From positions 124,001-188,000 of the forward strand of contig NZ_JAKJHZ010000012.1 in assembly GCF_021648885.1 (NCBI RefSeq): DNA of 64,000 nt. Direction: 5' to 3'. The stretch's first letter is position 1, and each line of letters begins with the position of its first letter. Below, piece after piece: positions 24,044 to 32,894 of the stretch. The DNA comes from Nocardioides potassii (GTDB lineage Bacteria; Actinomycetota; Actinomycetes; Propionibacteriales; Nocardioidaceae). The position numbers and the translations under genes are program-made. The notes beneath the pieces were generated by a model, which was not told the origin of the DNA, made no database searches, and saw only the letters and a list, made by a program, of their open reading frames with translations.

Positions 24044-24664
24044 TCACTCGCCGAGCATGTCCTCCATGGCGGCGATCTCCTCTGCCTGGCCGGACTCGAT
24101 GGACTCCGCCAGCTCGACGGCGTCCTCGAAGGTGCCGTCCCGCTGCTCGACCTGCGCCATCTCGATCGCGCCCTCGTGGTGCGCGATCATCATCCGCAGC
24201 CACGTCTGCTCGAAGGCCGCACCATCGGCGTCCTCGAGCGCGGCCATGTCGTCGGGATCCATCCCCGTCCCGTCGTCCATGCCCCCCATGTCGTGGCTGT
24301 TCACGTGGTCCCGCGAGGTCTCCGGGACCTCCTCTCCCCACGCGCTGAGCCAGTCGGCCATGGTCTCGATCTCGGGCGCCTGCGTGGCGAGGACCTCCTC
24401 GGCCAGCGCCGCGAAGTCGGGGGAGAGGTCGCGCCCCTGCGTCATGTCGACCATGACCAGGGCGTCGGCGTGGTGCGGGATCATCTCGGTCGCGAACTCG
24501 ACGTCCGCGTCGTTGTGGACGTCGCCGTTGGCCGCGGTCCGCTCGGCGGCGGGGGCGCCCTCCGAGCTGCGGTCGTCAGTGCCGCAGGCGGAGAGGCCGG
24601 TGGCGACGGCGAGCGCGAACGTCAGCGCGAGCGCGCGCGAGTATCGGGTGGTGCGTGCGGACAT
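24044..24664 (-). CDS. DUF305 lipoprotein (copper-linked family)
   Basis: A 206-aa secreted lipoprotein. The signal ends in GLSAC (Cys27, lipobox), followed by a disordered stretch and the DUF305 domain with its repeated His/Met motifs: FATEMIPHHADALVMVDM and WLRMMIAHHEGAIEMAQVE, plus the Met/Asp-rich HDMGGMDDGTGMD between. The His/His-Met pattern is usually taken to bind copper or other metals. The upstream gene is a DUF6153 protein, a common partner. The pair may protect against or store copper; no copper chaperone or exporter is adjacent. Confidence 0.9.
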   Translation of the reverse strand: MSARTTRYSRALALTFALAVATGLSACGTDDRSSEGAPAAERTAANGDVHNDADVEFATEMIPHHADALVMVDMTQGRDLSPDFAALAEEVLATQAPEIETMADWLSAWGEEVPETSRDHVNSHDMGGMDDGTGMDPDDMAALEDADGAAFEQTWLRMMIAHHEGAIEMAQVEQRDGTFEDAVELAESIESGQAEEIAAMEDMLGE

Positions 24665-24733
24665 GGGTGTCTCCTGTTGGTGTCCGTGGTGGTGGGTGGT
24701 CGCGAGCCTGCGCGGAGGCAGGCCGGACCCTCC

Positions 24734-25138
24734 TCAGCAGCGCAGGACGGACAGGGCGTGCAGGTCGGGCGGTGCGTGCAGGCGTACGACGACCGGTGCC
24801 GCGGGCACGGCCACTGCCGGTGGCAGGACCGCGAGCAGGCCCGAGCGCGGGCGGACCGCGCGCAGCAGCAGCACGGCAGCCGTGGCCAGGACGACCAGGC
24901 ACAGCGAGAGGACAGCGCCGTCGTCGCCCGACTGGCTGTGCGTCGCGGAGCCGGTCAGCGACGTCGCGCTGCTCATGGCGTGGTCCGCCTGGTCAGCGAG
25001 GGTGGCGGTGTGCGCAGGACCGGCGTCGGTCACCGCGACGACCGCCGGGGCCGACCCGTGCGACGAGGTGTGCGTGGCGAGACCGTGCATGGCGAGGATC
25101 GCCAGGGCTGCAGCCATCGCCCACCACGTGCGGTTCAC
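24734..25138 (-). CDS. DUF6153-like membrane protein
   Basis: A 134-aa protein with an N-terminal helix MAAALAILAMHGLATHTSSHG, a His/Ser/Thr-rich middle, a second helix (AVLSLCLVVLATAAVLLLRAV) and a Pro/Val-rich C-terminal tail ending with Cys. The MHGL...H start and the position upstream of DUF305 match DUF6153, a small family found beside copper-related genes. Molecular function is unknown. It precedes the DUF305 gene by 69 bp and the pair probably forms an operon. Confidence 0.7.
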   Translation of the reverse strand: MNRTWWAMAAALAILAMHGLATHTSSHGSAPAVVAVTDAGPAHTATLADQADHAMSSATSLTGSATHSQSGDDGAVLSLCLVVLATAAVLLLRAVRPRSGLLAVLPPAVAVPAAPVVVRLHAPPDLHALSVLRC

Positions 25139-25147
25139 GTCGCCAGC

Positions 25148-25750
25148 CTAGGTCGCCCGCCTCATCACCACACGGGGGAACCCGGCGGACGTCGCCCCGG
25201 TGGGCGAAGCCAGCGCGAAGCCCGCCTTCTCGAAGAGCGCGCGGGTTCCGACGTAGGCCATGGTGAGGTCGACCTTCTCGCCCCGGTTGTCGACCGGGTA
25301 GCCCTCGACCACCGGAGCCCCGCGCTGGGCGGCGTACGCCACCGCACCCGCGAGCAGCACGTGCGAGATGCCGCGGCCGCGGTGGCCGGGCCGGACCCGG
25401 ATGCACCAGACCGACCACGCGTCCTGGTCGTCGACGTGCGGGATCTTCGTGGAGCGCGCGAACGGCAGCTCTGCGCGGCGGGCGACCGCCGCCCAGCCCA
25501 CGACCTCGTCGCCGTCGTAGGCCAGCACGCCGGGCTTGGTGCGCCTGCGGGTGAGCGCCTCGACGAAGTCCGCGCGCTCCTGGCCTGCGAGCGTTCGGTT
25601 GTCCGTGGCCGGGATCCGGTGGCTGAGGCACCAGCACACGCTCGAGGTGGGGTTCTTGGGTCCGACCATCGTCCGGACGTCGGCGAAGCGGGCGTGTGTC
25701 GCCGGGTGGACGACCAGCCCGTCGGCGCGGGCGAGGGGAGTCGCGGCCAT
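25148..25750 (-). CDS. GNAT-family N-acetyltransferase
   Basis: A 200-aa acetyltransferase. The acetyl-CoA-binding segment VWCIRVRPGHRGRGISHVLLAGAVAYAAQRG carries the R/QxxGxG/A signature (RPGHRGRG) near residue 125, and the C-terminal ALFEKAGFALA is the usual last motif. The N-terminal CWCLSHRIP suggests the branch acting on small molecules of unknown identity. It diverges from the racemase gene with only 22 bp between starts, so promoters must overlap or be leaderless. Confidence 0.88.
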   Translation of the reverse strand: MAATPLARADGLVVHPATHARFADVRTMVGPKNPTSSVCWCLSHRIPATDNRTLAGQERADFVEALTRRRTKPGVLAYDGDEVVGWAAVARRAELPFARSTKIPHVDDQDAWSVWCIRVRPGHRGRGISHVLLAGAVAYAAQRGAPVVEGYPVDNRGEKVDLTMAYVGTRALFEKAGFALASPTGATSAGFPRVVMRRAT

Positions 25751-25772
25751 GGCCTCAACCTAGTTGTGTTCA

Positions 25773-26480
25773 ATGACAGCCATGGGTGAGCTGCGTCGGA
25801 TCGGTCTGCTGGGCGGGATGAGCTGGGAGAGCAGTGCGCTCTACTACCGCCTCGTCAACGAGCAGGTCCGCGACCGGCTCGGCGGCTTCCACTCGGCGCG
25901 TCTGGTCATGGCGTCGGTCGACTTCGCCGAGGTCGAGGCGATGCAGGCCGCCGGCGACTGGGAGCGGGCCGGCGCGCTGCTCGCAGCGGAGGCGCGCGGG
26001 CTCGAGGCCGCGGGCGCCGAGTGCGTCGTGCTGTGCACGAACACGATGCACAAGGTCGCGGACGCGATCGAGGCCGCCGTCGACATCCCGCTGCTCCACC
26101 TCGCCGACGTGACCGCCGACGCGGTCCGGGCCGCCGGGCTCGACCGGGTCGCGCTGCTCGGCACCCGCTTCACGATGGAGCAGCCCTTCTACGCCGACCG
26201 CCTGCGGTCCCACGGCATCGACGTCCTCGTGCCGGAGGGTGACGACCTCGCCCTCGTGCACGACGTCATCTACGGCGAGCTCGTGCTCGGCGTCGTCCGC
26301 GACGAGTCACGTGCGGCGTACGGCGACGTGGTGCGGCGACTCGTCGAGCGGGGTGCCCAGGGGGTGGTGCTCGGCTGCACCGAGATCGAGCTGCTGATCG
26401 GTCCCGGCGACGTCGAGGTCCCGGTCTTCGCGACCACCGCGCTGCACGCCACGGCCGCTGTCGACTTCGCGCTCAGCTGA
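25773..26480 (+). CDS. Aspartate/glutamate racemase-family protein
   Basis: A 235-aa cofactor-independent racemase of the Asp/Glu/hydantoin family. It starts with IGLLGGMSWESSALYYRLVN, has the first catalytic cysteine in VLCTNTMHKVAD, and the second in GVVLGCTEIELLI. The presence of both cysteines supports activity, most likely on aspartate. ATG 25773 is preferred; ATG 25782 and TTG 25764 are alternatives. No Shine-Dalgarno is seen. The 3-prime end overlaps the convergent fragment at 26473 by 8 bp. Confidence 0.87.
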   Translation: MTAMGELRRIGLLGGMSWESSALYYRLVNEQVRDRLGGFHSARLVMASVDFAEVEAMQAAGDWERAGALLAAEARGLEAAGAECVVLCTNTMHKVADAIEAAVDIPLLHLADVTADAVRAAGLDRVALLGTRFTMEQPFYADRLRSHGIDVLVPEGDDLALVHDVIYGELVLGVVRDESRAAYGDVVRRLVERGAQGVVLGCTEIELLIGPGDVEVPVFATTALHATAAVDFALS

Positions 26481-26667
26481 GCCGCACGACCCGGTCCAGC
26501 CAGGCGTCGAGCCCGGCGAGCTGCTCGGGCTGCCGGAACAGCGGTGGCCTGCCGGGCGGCGGCAGGTGGCCGACCGCGTCCATCACCAGCCAGTACGGGT
26601 GCATCGGCTCCGGCGCGTGGCCGGCGTACGCGTCGAGGAAGGCCGCTGCCGGTGACGTTAGCGCCAC
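26473..26667 (-). pseudogene. Possible C-terminal remnant of a kinase-like gene
   Basis: A 64-aa frame (LDAYAGHAPEPMHPYWLVMD; GLDAWLDRVVRLS) that resembles the C-terminal end of aminoglycoside-phosphotransferase-type proteins. Nothing upstream continues that domain. The frame opens inside the dispersed palindrome at 26664-26728, so the rest of the gene may have been lost at that junction. It could instead be a small intact gene, since GTG 26667 can serve as a start. The family match is weak. Confidence 0.35.
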
Positions 26668-26728
26668 ACCTGTCCGAGAGGTGGCCCTCGATCCGGCCGC
26701 GCCGGGGCCACGTCGCGGACACGTGTGG
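26664..26728. repeat. Dispersed palindromic element, copy A
   Basis: A 65-bp imperfect palindrome beginning CCACACCTGTCC and ending GGACACGTGTGG; 21 of 24 outer positions pair (left 26664-26687, right 26705-26728). Internal GTGGCCCTCGATC is shared with copies B (46476-46536) and C (63319-63380). It lies between the kinase-like remnant and the 3-prime end of the ACC-deaminase-like gene. Confidence 0.8.
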
Positions 26729-26740
26729 AGTCGGACGACC

Positions 26741-27769
26741 TCAGCCCTGCGCGGGCCAGAGCGAGTGGTACGCGTTGATCGCCGGCTGCCCGCCGAGGTG
26801 GGCGTAGAGCACGTGGGAGTCGCGGGGGATCTCGCCGTCCTTCACCAGGTCGATGAGCCCGGCGAGCGACTTCCCCTCGTAGACGGGGTCGGTGATCATC
26901 GCCTCGAGGTGCGCGCCCAGGGCCATCGCCTCCATCGTCGAGTCGACCGGCAGCCCGTAGAGCTCGCCGGCCCAGCCCTCCAGGACCGTGATCTCGTCGT
27001 CGCGCAGGTCGCGGCCGAGCTCGATCAGCTCGGCGGTGTGCCGGGCGATCCGGGCGACCTGGTCGGTCGTCTTCTCGAGGGTGGCGCTGGCGTCGATGCC
27101 GAGGACGCGACGTCGTACGCCGGTGAGGTCCTCCAGCGCCGCGAAGCCGACGATCATGCCGGCGTGCGTCGAGCCGGTCACCGTGCACACGACGATCGTG
27201 TCGAAGGTGATGCCGAGCGCCTTCTCCTGCTCGGCGACCTCGAAGGCCCAGTTGGCGAAGCCGAGGCCGCCGAGGCGGTGCTCGCTCGCGCCCGCCGGGA
27301 TGGCGTACGGCGTCCCGCCGGCCTCCTCGACCTCGCGGAGCGCGTCCTTCCACGAGTCGCGGATGCCGATGTCGAAGCCGGCCGGGTCCAGGCGCGAGTC
27401 GGCGCCCATCATCCGGCTGAGGAGGATGTTGCCGACCTGGGTGTTGGTCGGGTCGTCCCACGGCACCCACCTCTCCTGCACGAGGCGGCACCTCAGGCCG
27501 AGGTGCGCGGCGACGGCGGCCACCTGCCGGGTGTGGTTGGACTGGTAGCCGCCGATGGAGACGAGCGTGTCGGCACCGCTGGCCAGGACGTCGGGGACGA
27601 TTTACTCGAGCTTGCGGACCTTGTTGCCGCCGTAGGCCAGCCCGCTGCTCACGTCCTCTCGCTTGGCCCAGACCTGAGCCCCGCCGAGGTGCTGGGTCAG
27701 CCGCTTCAGGTGCTGGACGGGGGAGGGGCCGAAGGTGAGCGGGTAGCGCTCGAACTGCTCGAGGATCAC
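26741..27769 (-). pseudogene. acdS: ACC deaminase-like gene with in-frame TAA at codon 56
   Basis: The full frame (342 sense codons plus the premature TAA at 27602-27604) encodes a PLP enzyme like 1-aminocyclopropane-1-carboxylate deaminase or D-cysteine desulfhydrase. Before the stop: YGGNKVRKLE with the PLP lysine (codon 50). After it, in the same frame: IVPDVLASGADTLVSIGGYQ, SNHTRQVAAVAAHLG and VCTVTGSTHAGM. Relatives have Tyr at codon 56 (KLEY), so one base change from TAC to TAA explains the break. The peptide would stop at 55 residues; a restart downstream would lack the PLP lysine. GTG 27769 has AGGAG 5 nt upstream and overlaps the GntR stop (GTGA). Either a recent null mutation or a sequencing error. 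Confidence 0.85.
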
Positions 27770-28443
27770 GGGGTCTCCTGGTGCTCGGTCTGGTCGGGGA
27801 TCAGGGCGGCGAGGTTCTGCCAGGTGGTGAAGGCGACCTCGGCCGCCGCGTCCACGTCGCCGGACTCGCACGCGGCGACGAGCCGGTGGTGCAGGTGGAC
27901 GGAGTCGGTCGCGGCGAGCGAGGCGAAGCGCAGCCGCTCGAGGCGACGCACCACGGGGCCGAACTGGTCCAGGACCGTCGCGACCGCGCGGTTGCCGCTG
28001 ACCTCGACGGCCACGGCGTGGAAGTCGTCGTCCGCCGCGAGCGCGGCGTCCGTGTCGTGGGCGTCGACCGCTGCCGCGAAGCGCGCGTTGGCCGTACGCA
28101 TCCGCTCGACATCGGCGGTGGTGAGGCGGGCGACCGCCTCGGTCACCGCGAGGCGGTGCATGCTCGCCACGACCGCCTGCGCCTCGCGGACCTCGGCGAC
28201 GTCGATGTCGGCGACCACGGTGGACCGGCCGGGAGCGGCACGGACCAGCCCCGTCGCACCGAGCCGGAGCAGCGCCTCACGCACGGGCGTACGGCTGACG
28301 CCCAGCCAGCTCGCGAGCTCGGTGTCGCGCACGACCTCCCCGGGCGCGAGGGTGCCGTCGACGATCGCGTCGCGGAGCCGGTCGTGGACCGAGTCGCGGA
28401 GGAGCTCCGTGCGCAATGGGGCGGGGGAGGACGGGACCGGCAC
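27766..28443 (-). CDS. GntR-family regulator (FadR/FCD subgroup)
   Basis: A 225-aa regulator. Residues 12-75 form the winged helix (RDSVHDRLRDAIVDGTLAPGEVVRDTELASWLGVSRTPVREALLRLGATGLV) and residues 90-215 an FCD ligand-binding domain with metal-type ligands (ADDDFHAVAVEVSGN; HLHHRLVAACESGD). GTG 28443 is the start. Its stop overlaps the start of the deaminase-like gene, so it most likely controls that gene and itself. A 10-bp palindrome with AT-rich surroundings lies just upstream. Confidence 0.9.
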   Translation of the reverse strand: MPVPSSPAPLRTELLRDSVHDRLRDAIVDGTLAPGEVVRDTELASWLGVSRTPVREALLRLGATGLVRAAPGRSTVVADIDVAEVREAQAVVASMHRLAVTEAVARLTTADVERMRTANARFAAAVDAHDTDAALAADDDFHAVAVEVSGNRAVATVLDQFGPVVRRLERLRFASLAATDSVHLHHRLVAACESGDVDAAAEVAFTTWQNLAALIPDQTEHQETP

Positions 28444-28444
28444 G

Positions 28445-28460
28445 CAATATATTGGATATC
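28445..28460. promoter_or_regulatory. AT-rich palindromic site upstream of gntR
   Basis: CAATATATTG (28445-28454) is a perfect palindrome and GATATC (28455-28460) a second one, in otherwise very GC-rich DNA. They lie 2-17 bp before the GTG of the GntR gene and can double as its -10 region. Autoregulation by the FadR-type protein is plausible; binding is inference. Confidence 0.5.
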
Positions 28461-28502
28461 AGGACCCGGGGATCCGTCAACCGCTGAGGGGTACTGCGGC
28501 CC

Positions 28503-29153
28503 GTGCCCGCTCCCTACCGTCGTGCCTTCGAGCTGCTCGCCCGCACCCGCTCCGCGCCCGCCTTCCACCCTGACGGCGCGCTCTACGAGGGGCTCGCCGT
28601 TGTCCGGGGACCGGGTCCGTTGCCGGAGGGCGACGTGGCGTGCCTGGTCCGGTTGTCCAAGGGCATCGGCACGCCGCGTGGCGCGCCCGACCTGCTGGGT
28701 GTCGCGATCCGCCTGCTGCACGACCCGCCGATCGACGTGCTGTGCACGTCGGCGCCCGGCGACGGATCCGGGTGGCGCCGGTTCGTGCTGCGCCCAGCCC
28801 GACGGTGGGGCGGGATCACCGCGACCTCGCTGATGCAGTGGTCCCGGGCGGGGAGGCGGATGAGCGTCCTCGTCGAGATGCCGCGCGGGCTCGGGTCGCC
28901 CGAGCCCGACGTCCTGGTGGACCGGCTGCCGACCACGCTGGCCCTGCGGGTCGTCGACCGCGACGGGCACGTGCAGGCCGGCACGATCGAGGTGCTGCGT
29001 CGCTCCCAGCTCGAGCGACCGGCCTTCGACCCGGTGCTGTACCCGCCGCCGTCGTGGCGGCTGGCGCCCCGGTGGCTGTCGGCGCTCCGAGAGCGCGCCT
29101 ACGTCGGCAGCCGGGACGGGCAGCGCGGTCGTCCGTCGGATCGGGCAGTCTGA
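28503..29153 (+). CDS. Hypothetical protein with catalase-fold-like motifs
   Basis: A 216-aa protein. AFHPDGALYEGL near residue 20 and VRLSKGIGTPRGAPDLLGVAIRL near residue 48 recall the catalase superfamily pattern, but the protein is much shorter than a catalase (about 480 aa) and neither haem nor catalytic ligands are evident. Some databases name such proteins phosphodiesterase, without evidence that I know of. A transporter gene starts 4 nt after the stop and is probably cotranscribed. Confidence 0.65.
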   Translation: MPAPYRRAFELLARTRSAPAFHPDGALYEGLAVVRGPGPLPEGDVACLVRLSKGIGTPRGAPDLLGVAIRLLHDPPIDVLCTSAPGDGSGWRRFVLRPARRWGGITATSLMQWSRAGRRMSVLVEMPRGLGSPEPDVLVDRLPTTLALRVVDRDGHVQAGTIEVLRRSQLERPAFDPVLYPPPSWRLAPRWLSALRERAYVGSRDGQRGRPSDRAV

Positions 29154-29157
29154 GCAC

Positions 29158-30096
29158 ATGCTCACCGTCGTCATCGCGCTGTCCGCCAACACCGCACTGG
29201 CTGTCCTCAAGACCATCGTCGCGATGCTGACCGGATCGGCCTCGATGGTCGCGGAGGCCGCGCACTCGTGGGCCGACGCCGGCAACGAGGTCTTCCTCCT
29301 CGTCGCCGAGCGCCGTGCGGAGAAGCCGGCCGACGCCACGCACCCGCTCGGCTTCGGCCGCGAGGCCTACGTCTGGTCGATGATCGCCGCCTTCGGGCTG
29401 TTCGGCGTGGGGGCGGCCGTCTCGGTGTGGCACGGCATCTCCTCGCTGACCGCCGAGGAGGCGGAGGCCGACTACCTCTGGGCCTACCTCGTCCTCGGCG
29501 CGGCCTTCGTGCTCGAGGGCATCTCCTTCTTCCAGGCCCGCCGCGAGGTGCGCAAGGGCGCCCGCAAGGCCGACGTGAGCCGGGCGAAGTTCCTCGACCG
29601 GACGTCCAACCCGACGCTGCGAGCCGTGTTCTTCGAGGACGCCGCCGCGCTGCTCGGCATCATCATCGCGGTGACCGGACTGGCGCTGCACCAGGTCACG
29701 CACCAGCCGGTGTGGGACGCGATCGGCTCGATCCTCGTCGGCCTGCTGCTCGGCTTCGTCGCGCTCTACCTGCTGCGGCGCAACATGGAGTTCCTCGTCG
29801 GCCAGGTCGCGGACCCGGCCGCCTACGAGACCGTGCTCGGCTGGCTGCGCGAGCGCCCCGAGGTCGAGTCGGTCAACACCCTGCACCTGGAGTACGTCGG
29901 CCCCGGCAAGGTGTTCCTCGTCGGGTCGGTCGACCTCGTGGGCGACGACCCGGAGAGCGAGGCGGCCGAGGAGCTGCAGCGCCTTGAGGACCACCTCGAG
30001 CAGCGCCACGACATCGCCCGCGCGGTCCTGTCGCTGGCGGCCCCCGGCCGGCCGCCGTACATCACCGGGGGAGCGGGGAACAATCCCGGTAGTTGA
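29158..30096 (+). CDS. Cation diffusion facilitator family transporter
   Basis: A 312-aa metal efflux protein. The start TVVIALSANTALAVLKTIVAMLTGSASMVAEAAHSWADAGNE contains the CDF signature with the metal site HSxxD. The later FFEDAAALLGIIIAVTGL carries the second metal site. Five to six helices precede a cytoplasmic C-terminal domain (VESVNTLHLEYVGPGKVFLVGSVDLV). Zinc, iron or manganese export is possible; ligands do not settle the metal. The gene follows the hypothetical 216-aa gene at 4 nt. Confidence 0.9.
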   Translation: MLTVVIALSANTALAVLKTIVAMLTGSASMVAEAAHSWADAGNEVFLLVAERRAEKPADATHPLGFGREAYVWSMIAAFGLFGVGAAVSVWHGISSLTAEEAEADYLWAYLVLGAAFVLEGISFFQARREVRKGARKADVSRAKFLDRTSNPTLRAVFFEDAAALLGIIIAVTGLALHQVTHQPVWDAIGSILVGLLLGFVALYLLRRNMEFLVGQVADPAAYETVLGWLRERPEVESVNTLHLEYVGPGKVFLVGSVDLVGDDPESEAAEELQRLEDHLEQRHDIARAVLSLAAPGRPPYITGGAGNNPGS

Positions 30097-30110
30097 GCGT
30101 TGAACCAGTC

Positions 30111-31133
30111 ATGAAGAAGATCGGGTTCCTGAACTTCGGCCACTGGACCGACTCCCCGCAGTCCGCGGTCCGGTCCGCGTCCGACACCCTGCTGCAGTCG
30201 ATCGACCTCGCGGTCGCCGCCGAGGAGCTCGGCGCCGACGGCGCCTACTTCCGCGTGCACCACTTCGCGCGCCAGCTCGCCTCGCCGTTCCCGTTGCTTG
30301 CCGCGGTCGGCGCGCGCACCAGCCGCATCGAGATCGGCACCGGCGTGATCGACATGCGCTACGAGAACCCGCTCTACATGGCCGAGGACGCCGGCTCCGC
30401 CGACCTCATCTCCGGCGGCAGGCTCCAGCTCGGCATCAGCCGGGGATCACCGGAGCAGGTCATCGACGGCTGGCGCTACTTCGGCTACGCACCCGCCGAG
30501 GGTGAGGACCAGGCCGACATGGCGCGCCGCCACACGGAGGTGTTCCTGCAGGTCCTCGAGGGCCAGGGCTTCGCCGAGCCCAACCCGCGTCCGATGTTCC
30601 CCAACCCGCCGGGGCTGCTGCGCGTCGAGCCGCACTCGCCGGACCTGCGCAACCGCATCTGGTGGGGCGCCGCCTCGGACGCGACCGCACGCTGGACCGC
30701 CGAGAAGGGCATGAACCTGATGTCGTCGACCCTCAAGGCCGACGAGACGGGCGAGCCCTTCCACGTCCAGCAGCGCAAGCAGATCGAGGTGTTCCGCGAC
30801 GCCTGGCGCGAGGCCGGTCACGACGGTGAGCCTCGCGTCTCGGTCAGCCGCTCGATCATGCCGATCACGACCGACCTCGACCGGATGTACTTCGGCCGCG
30901 AGGGCGCCAGCACCGACCAGTTCGGCCAGATCGAGGCCAACCTGCGCGCGGTCTTCGGCAGGACGTACGCCGCCGAGCCTGACGTGCTCGTCAAGGAGCT
31001 CGCCGACGACGAGGCCGTCGCGGCCGCCGACACCCTGCTCCTCACGGTGCCCAACCAGCTCGGCGTGGACTACAACGCCCACCTGCTCGAGACGGTGCTC
31101 ACCCAGGTCGCCCCCGACCTCGGCTGGCGCTGA
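30111..31133 (+). CDS. LLM-class flavin-dependent oxidoreductase
   Basis: A 340-aa bacterial-luciferase-like TIM barrel. Motifs: IGFLNFGHWTD at the start, LGADGAYFRVHHFARQLASPFPLLAAVGART, and the conserved IEIGTGVIDMRYENPLYMAEDAGSADLISGGRLQLGISRGSPEQ. The flavin may be FMN or F420; this branch is more often FMN. Substrate unknown. A NAD(P)-binding oxidoreductase begins 35 nt downstream and could act with it. ATG 30111 (MKKIGFLNFG) is preferred over TTG 30093. Confidence 0.88.
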   Translation: MKKIGFLNFGHWTDSPQSAVRSASDTLLQSIDLAVAAEELGADGAYFRVHHFARQLASPFPLLAAVGARTSRIEIGTGVIDMRYENPLYMAEDAGSADLISGGRLQLGISRGSPEQVIDGWRYFGYAPAEGEDQADMARRHTEVFLQVLEGQGFAEPNPRPMFPNPPGLLRVEPHSPDLRNRIWWGAASDATARWTAEKGMNLMSSTLKADETGEPFHVQQRKQIEVFRDAWREAGHDGEPRVSVSRSIMPITTDLDRMYFGREGASTDQFGQIEANLRAVFGRTYAAEPDVLVKELADDEAVAAADTLLLTVPNQLGVDYNAHLLETVLTQVAPDLGWR

Positions 31134-31168
31134 ACCCCACCCCTCCACACCGACAGAAGGACCCATCC

Positions 31169-31819
31169 ATGGCACGGATCGCAGTACTCGGCGGAAGCGG
31201 CTACGCAGGAGCGGCGGTGGTCGCGGAAGCGGCTCGTCGCGGCCACGACGTGACGGCAGTGAGCCGTACGTCCCCCGGCTCACCGGTCGACGGCGTGACC
31301 TACGTCGAGGGCTCGGTCCTCGACGCCGACGTGCTCGACCGGGTCGTCGGGGACGCGGACGTCGTCGTCAGCGCACTCTCCCCGCGCGAGGACATGGCCG
31401 GCAAGGTCGAGGGCGTCGTCGAGGACCTCATCGGCCGCCTCGCCGGTACGTCGACCCGGCTGGGCTACGTCGGCGGCGCCTCGTCGCTGCTCACCGAGGA
31501 GGGTGGGCCGACCCTCTGGGACGTGAGCAAGGAGCACGTGCCGGACGAGGTGCGGCCCGAGATCGAGACCGGCCTCGCCACCTACGCGATGCTCCAGGAC
31601 AGCCCGGAGTCGCTGGACTGGTTCTACGTCAGCCCGCCGCAGGACTTCGGCTCGTGGCTCGGCACCCCCTCGAAGGGCACCTACACGCTGGGGGGCGACG
31701 TCCTGCTGCGTGACGCCGACGGCGCGTCGACCATCTCGGCCGACGACCTGGCGATCGCGATCGTCGACGAGGTCGAGTCGGGCGCGCACCGGCGGGGCCG
31801 GTTCACCGCGATCGCCTGA
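31169..31819 (+). CDS. NAD(P)H-binding SDR-like oxidoreductase
   Basis: A 216-aa Rossmann protein starting ARIAVLGGSGYAGAAVVAEAARRGHDVTAVSR, with the dinucleotide glycine motif GGSGYAG at residues 8-14 and an Arg after the second strand that favours NADPH. It continues VDVVVSAL-like strands and YVGGASSLL, as in the NmrA/BVR-B-like atypical SDR group. No YxxxK catalytic pair is evident. It follows the LLM-class gene closely and could supply or use reduced flavin. Confidence 0.85.
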   Translation: MARIAVLGGSGYAGAAVVAEAARRGHDVTAVSRTSPGSPVDGVTYVEGSVLDADVLDRVVGDADVVVSALSPREDMAGKVEGVVEDLIGRLAGTSTRLGYVGGASSLLTEEGGPTLWDVSKEHVPDEVRPEIETGLATYAMLQDSPESLDWFYVSPPQDFGSWLGTPSKGTYTLGGDVLLRDADGASTISADDLAIAIVDEVESGAHRRGRFTAIA

Positions 31820-31841
31820 CCCGGGTCCGTAGGTCAGTCGC

Positions 31842-32828
31842 TCAGGGGGCGGCCGAGCGCAGCTTCTCCAGCAGCGGCTCGGCCGCCTCGCTGATGAAGC
31901 GGTCCTGGCCCTCGTCGCCGACCTGCACCAGCGCGACGTCGGTGAAGCCGGCCTCCCAGTAGGCCGAGACCGCCTCGACGATCTTGTCGAGGTCTGGTCC
32001 GCACGGGATGGACTCGGCCACGTCCTCCGGGCGGACGAACTGCGTCGCGCCGGAGAAGCCGGCCGGGGTGGGCAGGTCGGCGTTCACCTTCCAGCCGCCG
32101 GCGAACCAGCGGAACTGCTCGTGCGCCCGCTGGACGGCGGTGTCCTCGTCGGGGTCCCAGCAGATCGGGATCTGGCCGATCGCCCTCGCGTCGTCACCGA
32201 TCCGCGGAGCGTCGGCGACGGCGTTCCAGCTCTCGATGAGCTCGGCCTTGGGCTCGACGCCGATGAGGTGGTCGCCGAGCGGGGCGAACGTCTCGATGCC
32301 ACGATCGCCGGCGACGGCGAGCCCGATCTGGACGCGCTCGTCGGGCAGGTCCCAGATGCGGGCCGAGTCGACCTGGAAGAAGTCGCCGCGGTAGTCCACG
32401 AGGTCGCCGGTGAAGAGCTCGCGGATGATCTCGACCGCCTCGAACAGCATGTCCTGGCGCTCGGCGACGGCCGGCCAGCCCTCTCCGACGACGTGCTCGT
32501 TGAGGTTCTCGCCGCTGCCGAGGCCGAGGGTGAACCGGCCCTCGGCCAGGATCTGCAGGGTCGCGGCCTTCTGGGCCACGACGGCCGGGTGGTAGCGCAG
32601 GGTCGGACAGGTCACGTAGGTCATCAGGCCCACGCTCTCGGTCGCCTGCGCGACCGCGCCGAGGACGGTCCACGCGTAGGGGGCGTGCCCCTGCTCGGTG
32701 AGCCAGGGGGAGAAGTGGTCGCTCGACACCTCGAAGTCGAAGCCGGCCCGCTCCGCGGCGACGGCGTAGCGCACCAGCTCCCGCGGGCCGCTCTGCTCGG
32801 TCATCAACGTGTACCCGAATCGCGTCAT
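31842..32828 (-). CDS. LLM-class F420-dependent oxidoreductase
   Basis: A 328-aa luciferase-like TIM barrel of the group related to F420-dependent glucose-6-phosphate dehydrogenase. It shows FGYTLMTEQSGPRELVRYAVAAERAGFDF, SSDHFSPWLTEQGHAPYAWTVLGAVAQAT, YHPAVVAQKAATL and LGLGSGENLNEHVVG, the last being the typical F420-binding segment. The substrate is unknown. It is convergent with the preceding NAD(P)H-binding gene. The presence of such proteins supports an F420-using actinobacterium. Confidence 0.9.
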   Translation of the reverse strand: MTRFGYTLMTEQSGPRELVRYAVAAERAGFDFEVSSDHFSPWLTEQGHAPYAWTVLGAVAQATESVGLMTYVTCPTLRYHPAVVAQKAATLQILAEGRFTLGLGSGENLNEHVVGEGWPAVAERQDMLFEAVEIIRELFTGDLVDYRGDFFQVDSARIWDLPDERVQIGLAVAGDRGIETFAPLGDHLIGVEPKAELIESWNAVADAPRIGDDARAIGQIPICWDPDEDTAVQRAHEQFRWFAGGWKVNADLPTPAGFSGATQFVRPEDVAESIPCGPDLDKIVEAVSAYWEAGFTDVALVQVGDEGQDRFISEAAEPLLEKLRSAAP

Positions 32829-32894
32829 GGCTCGACGGTAGCCAGCACCCGGGCGGGGCAGCCCACCCCTTCGGACCAGTGCTTGGCTGGTGGC

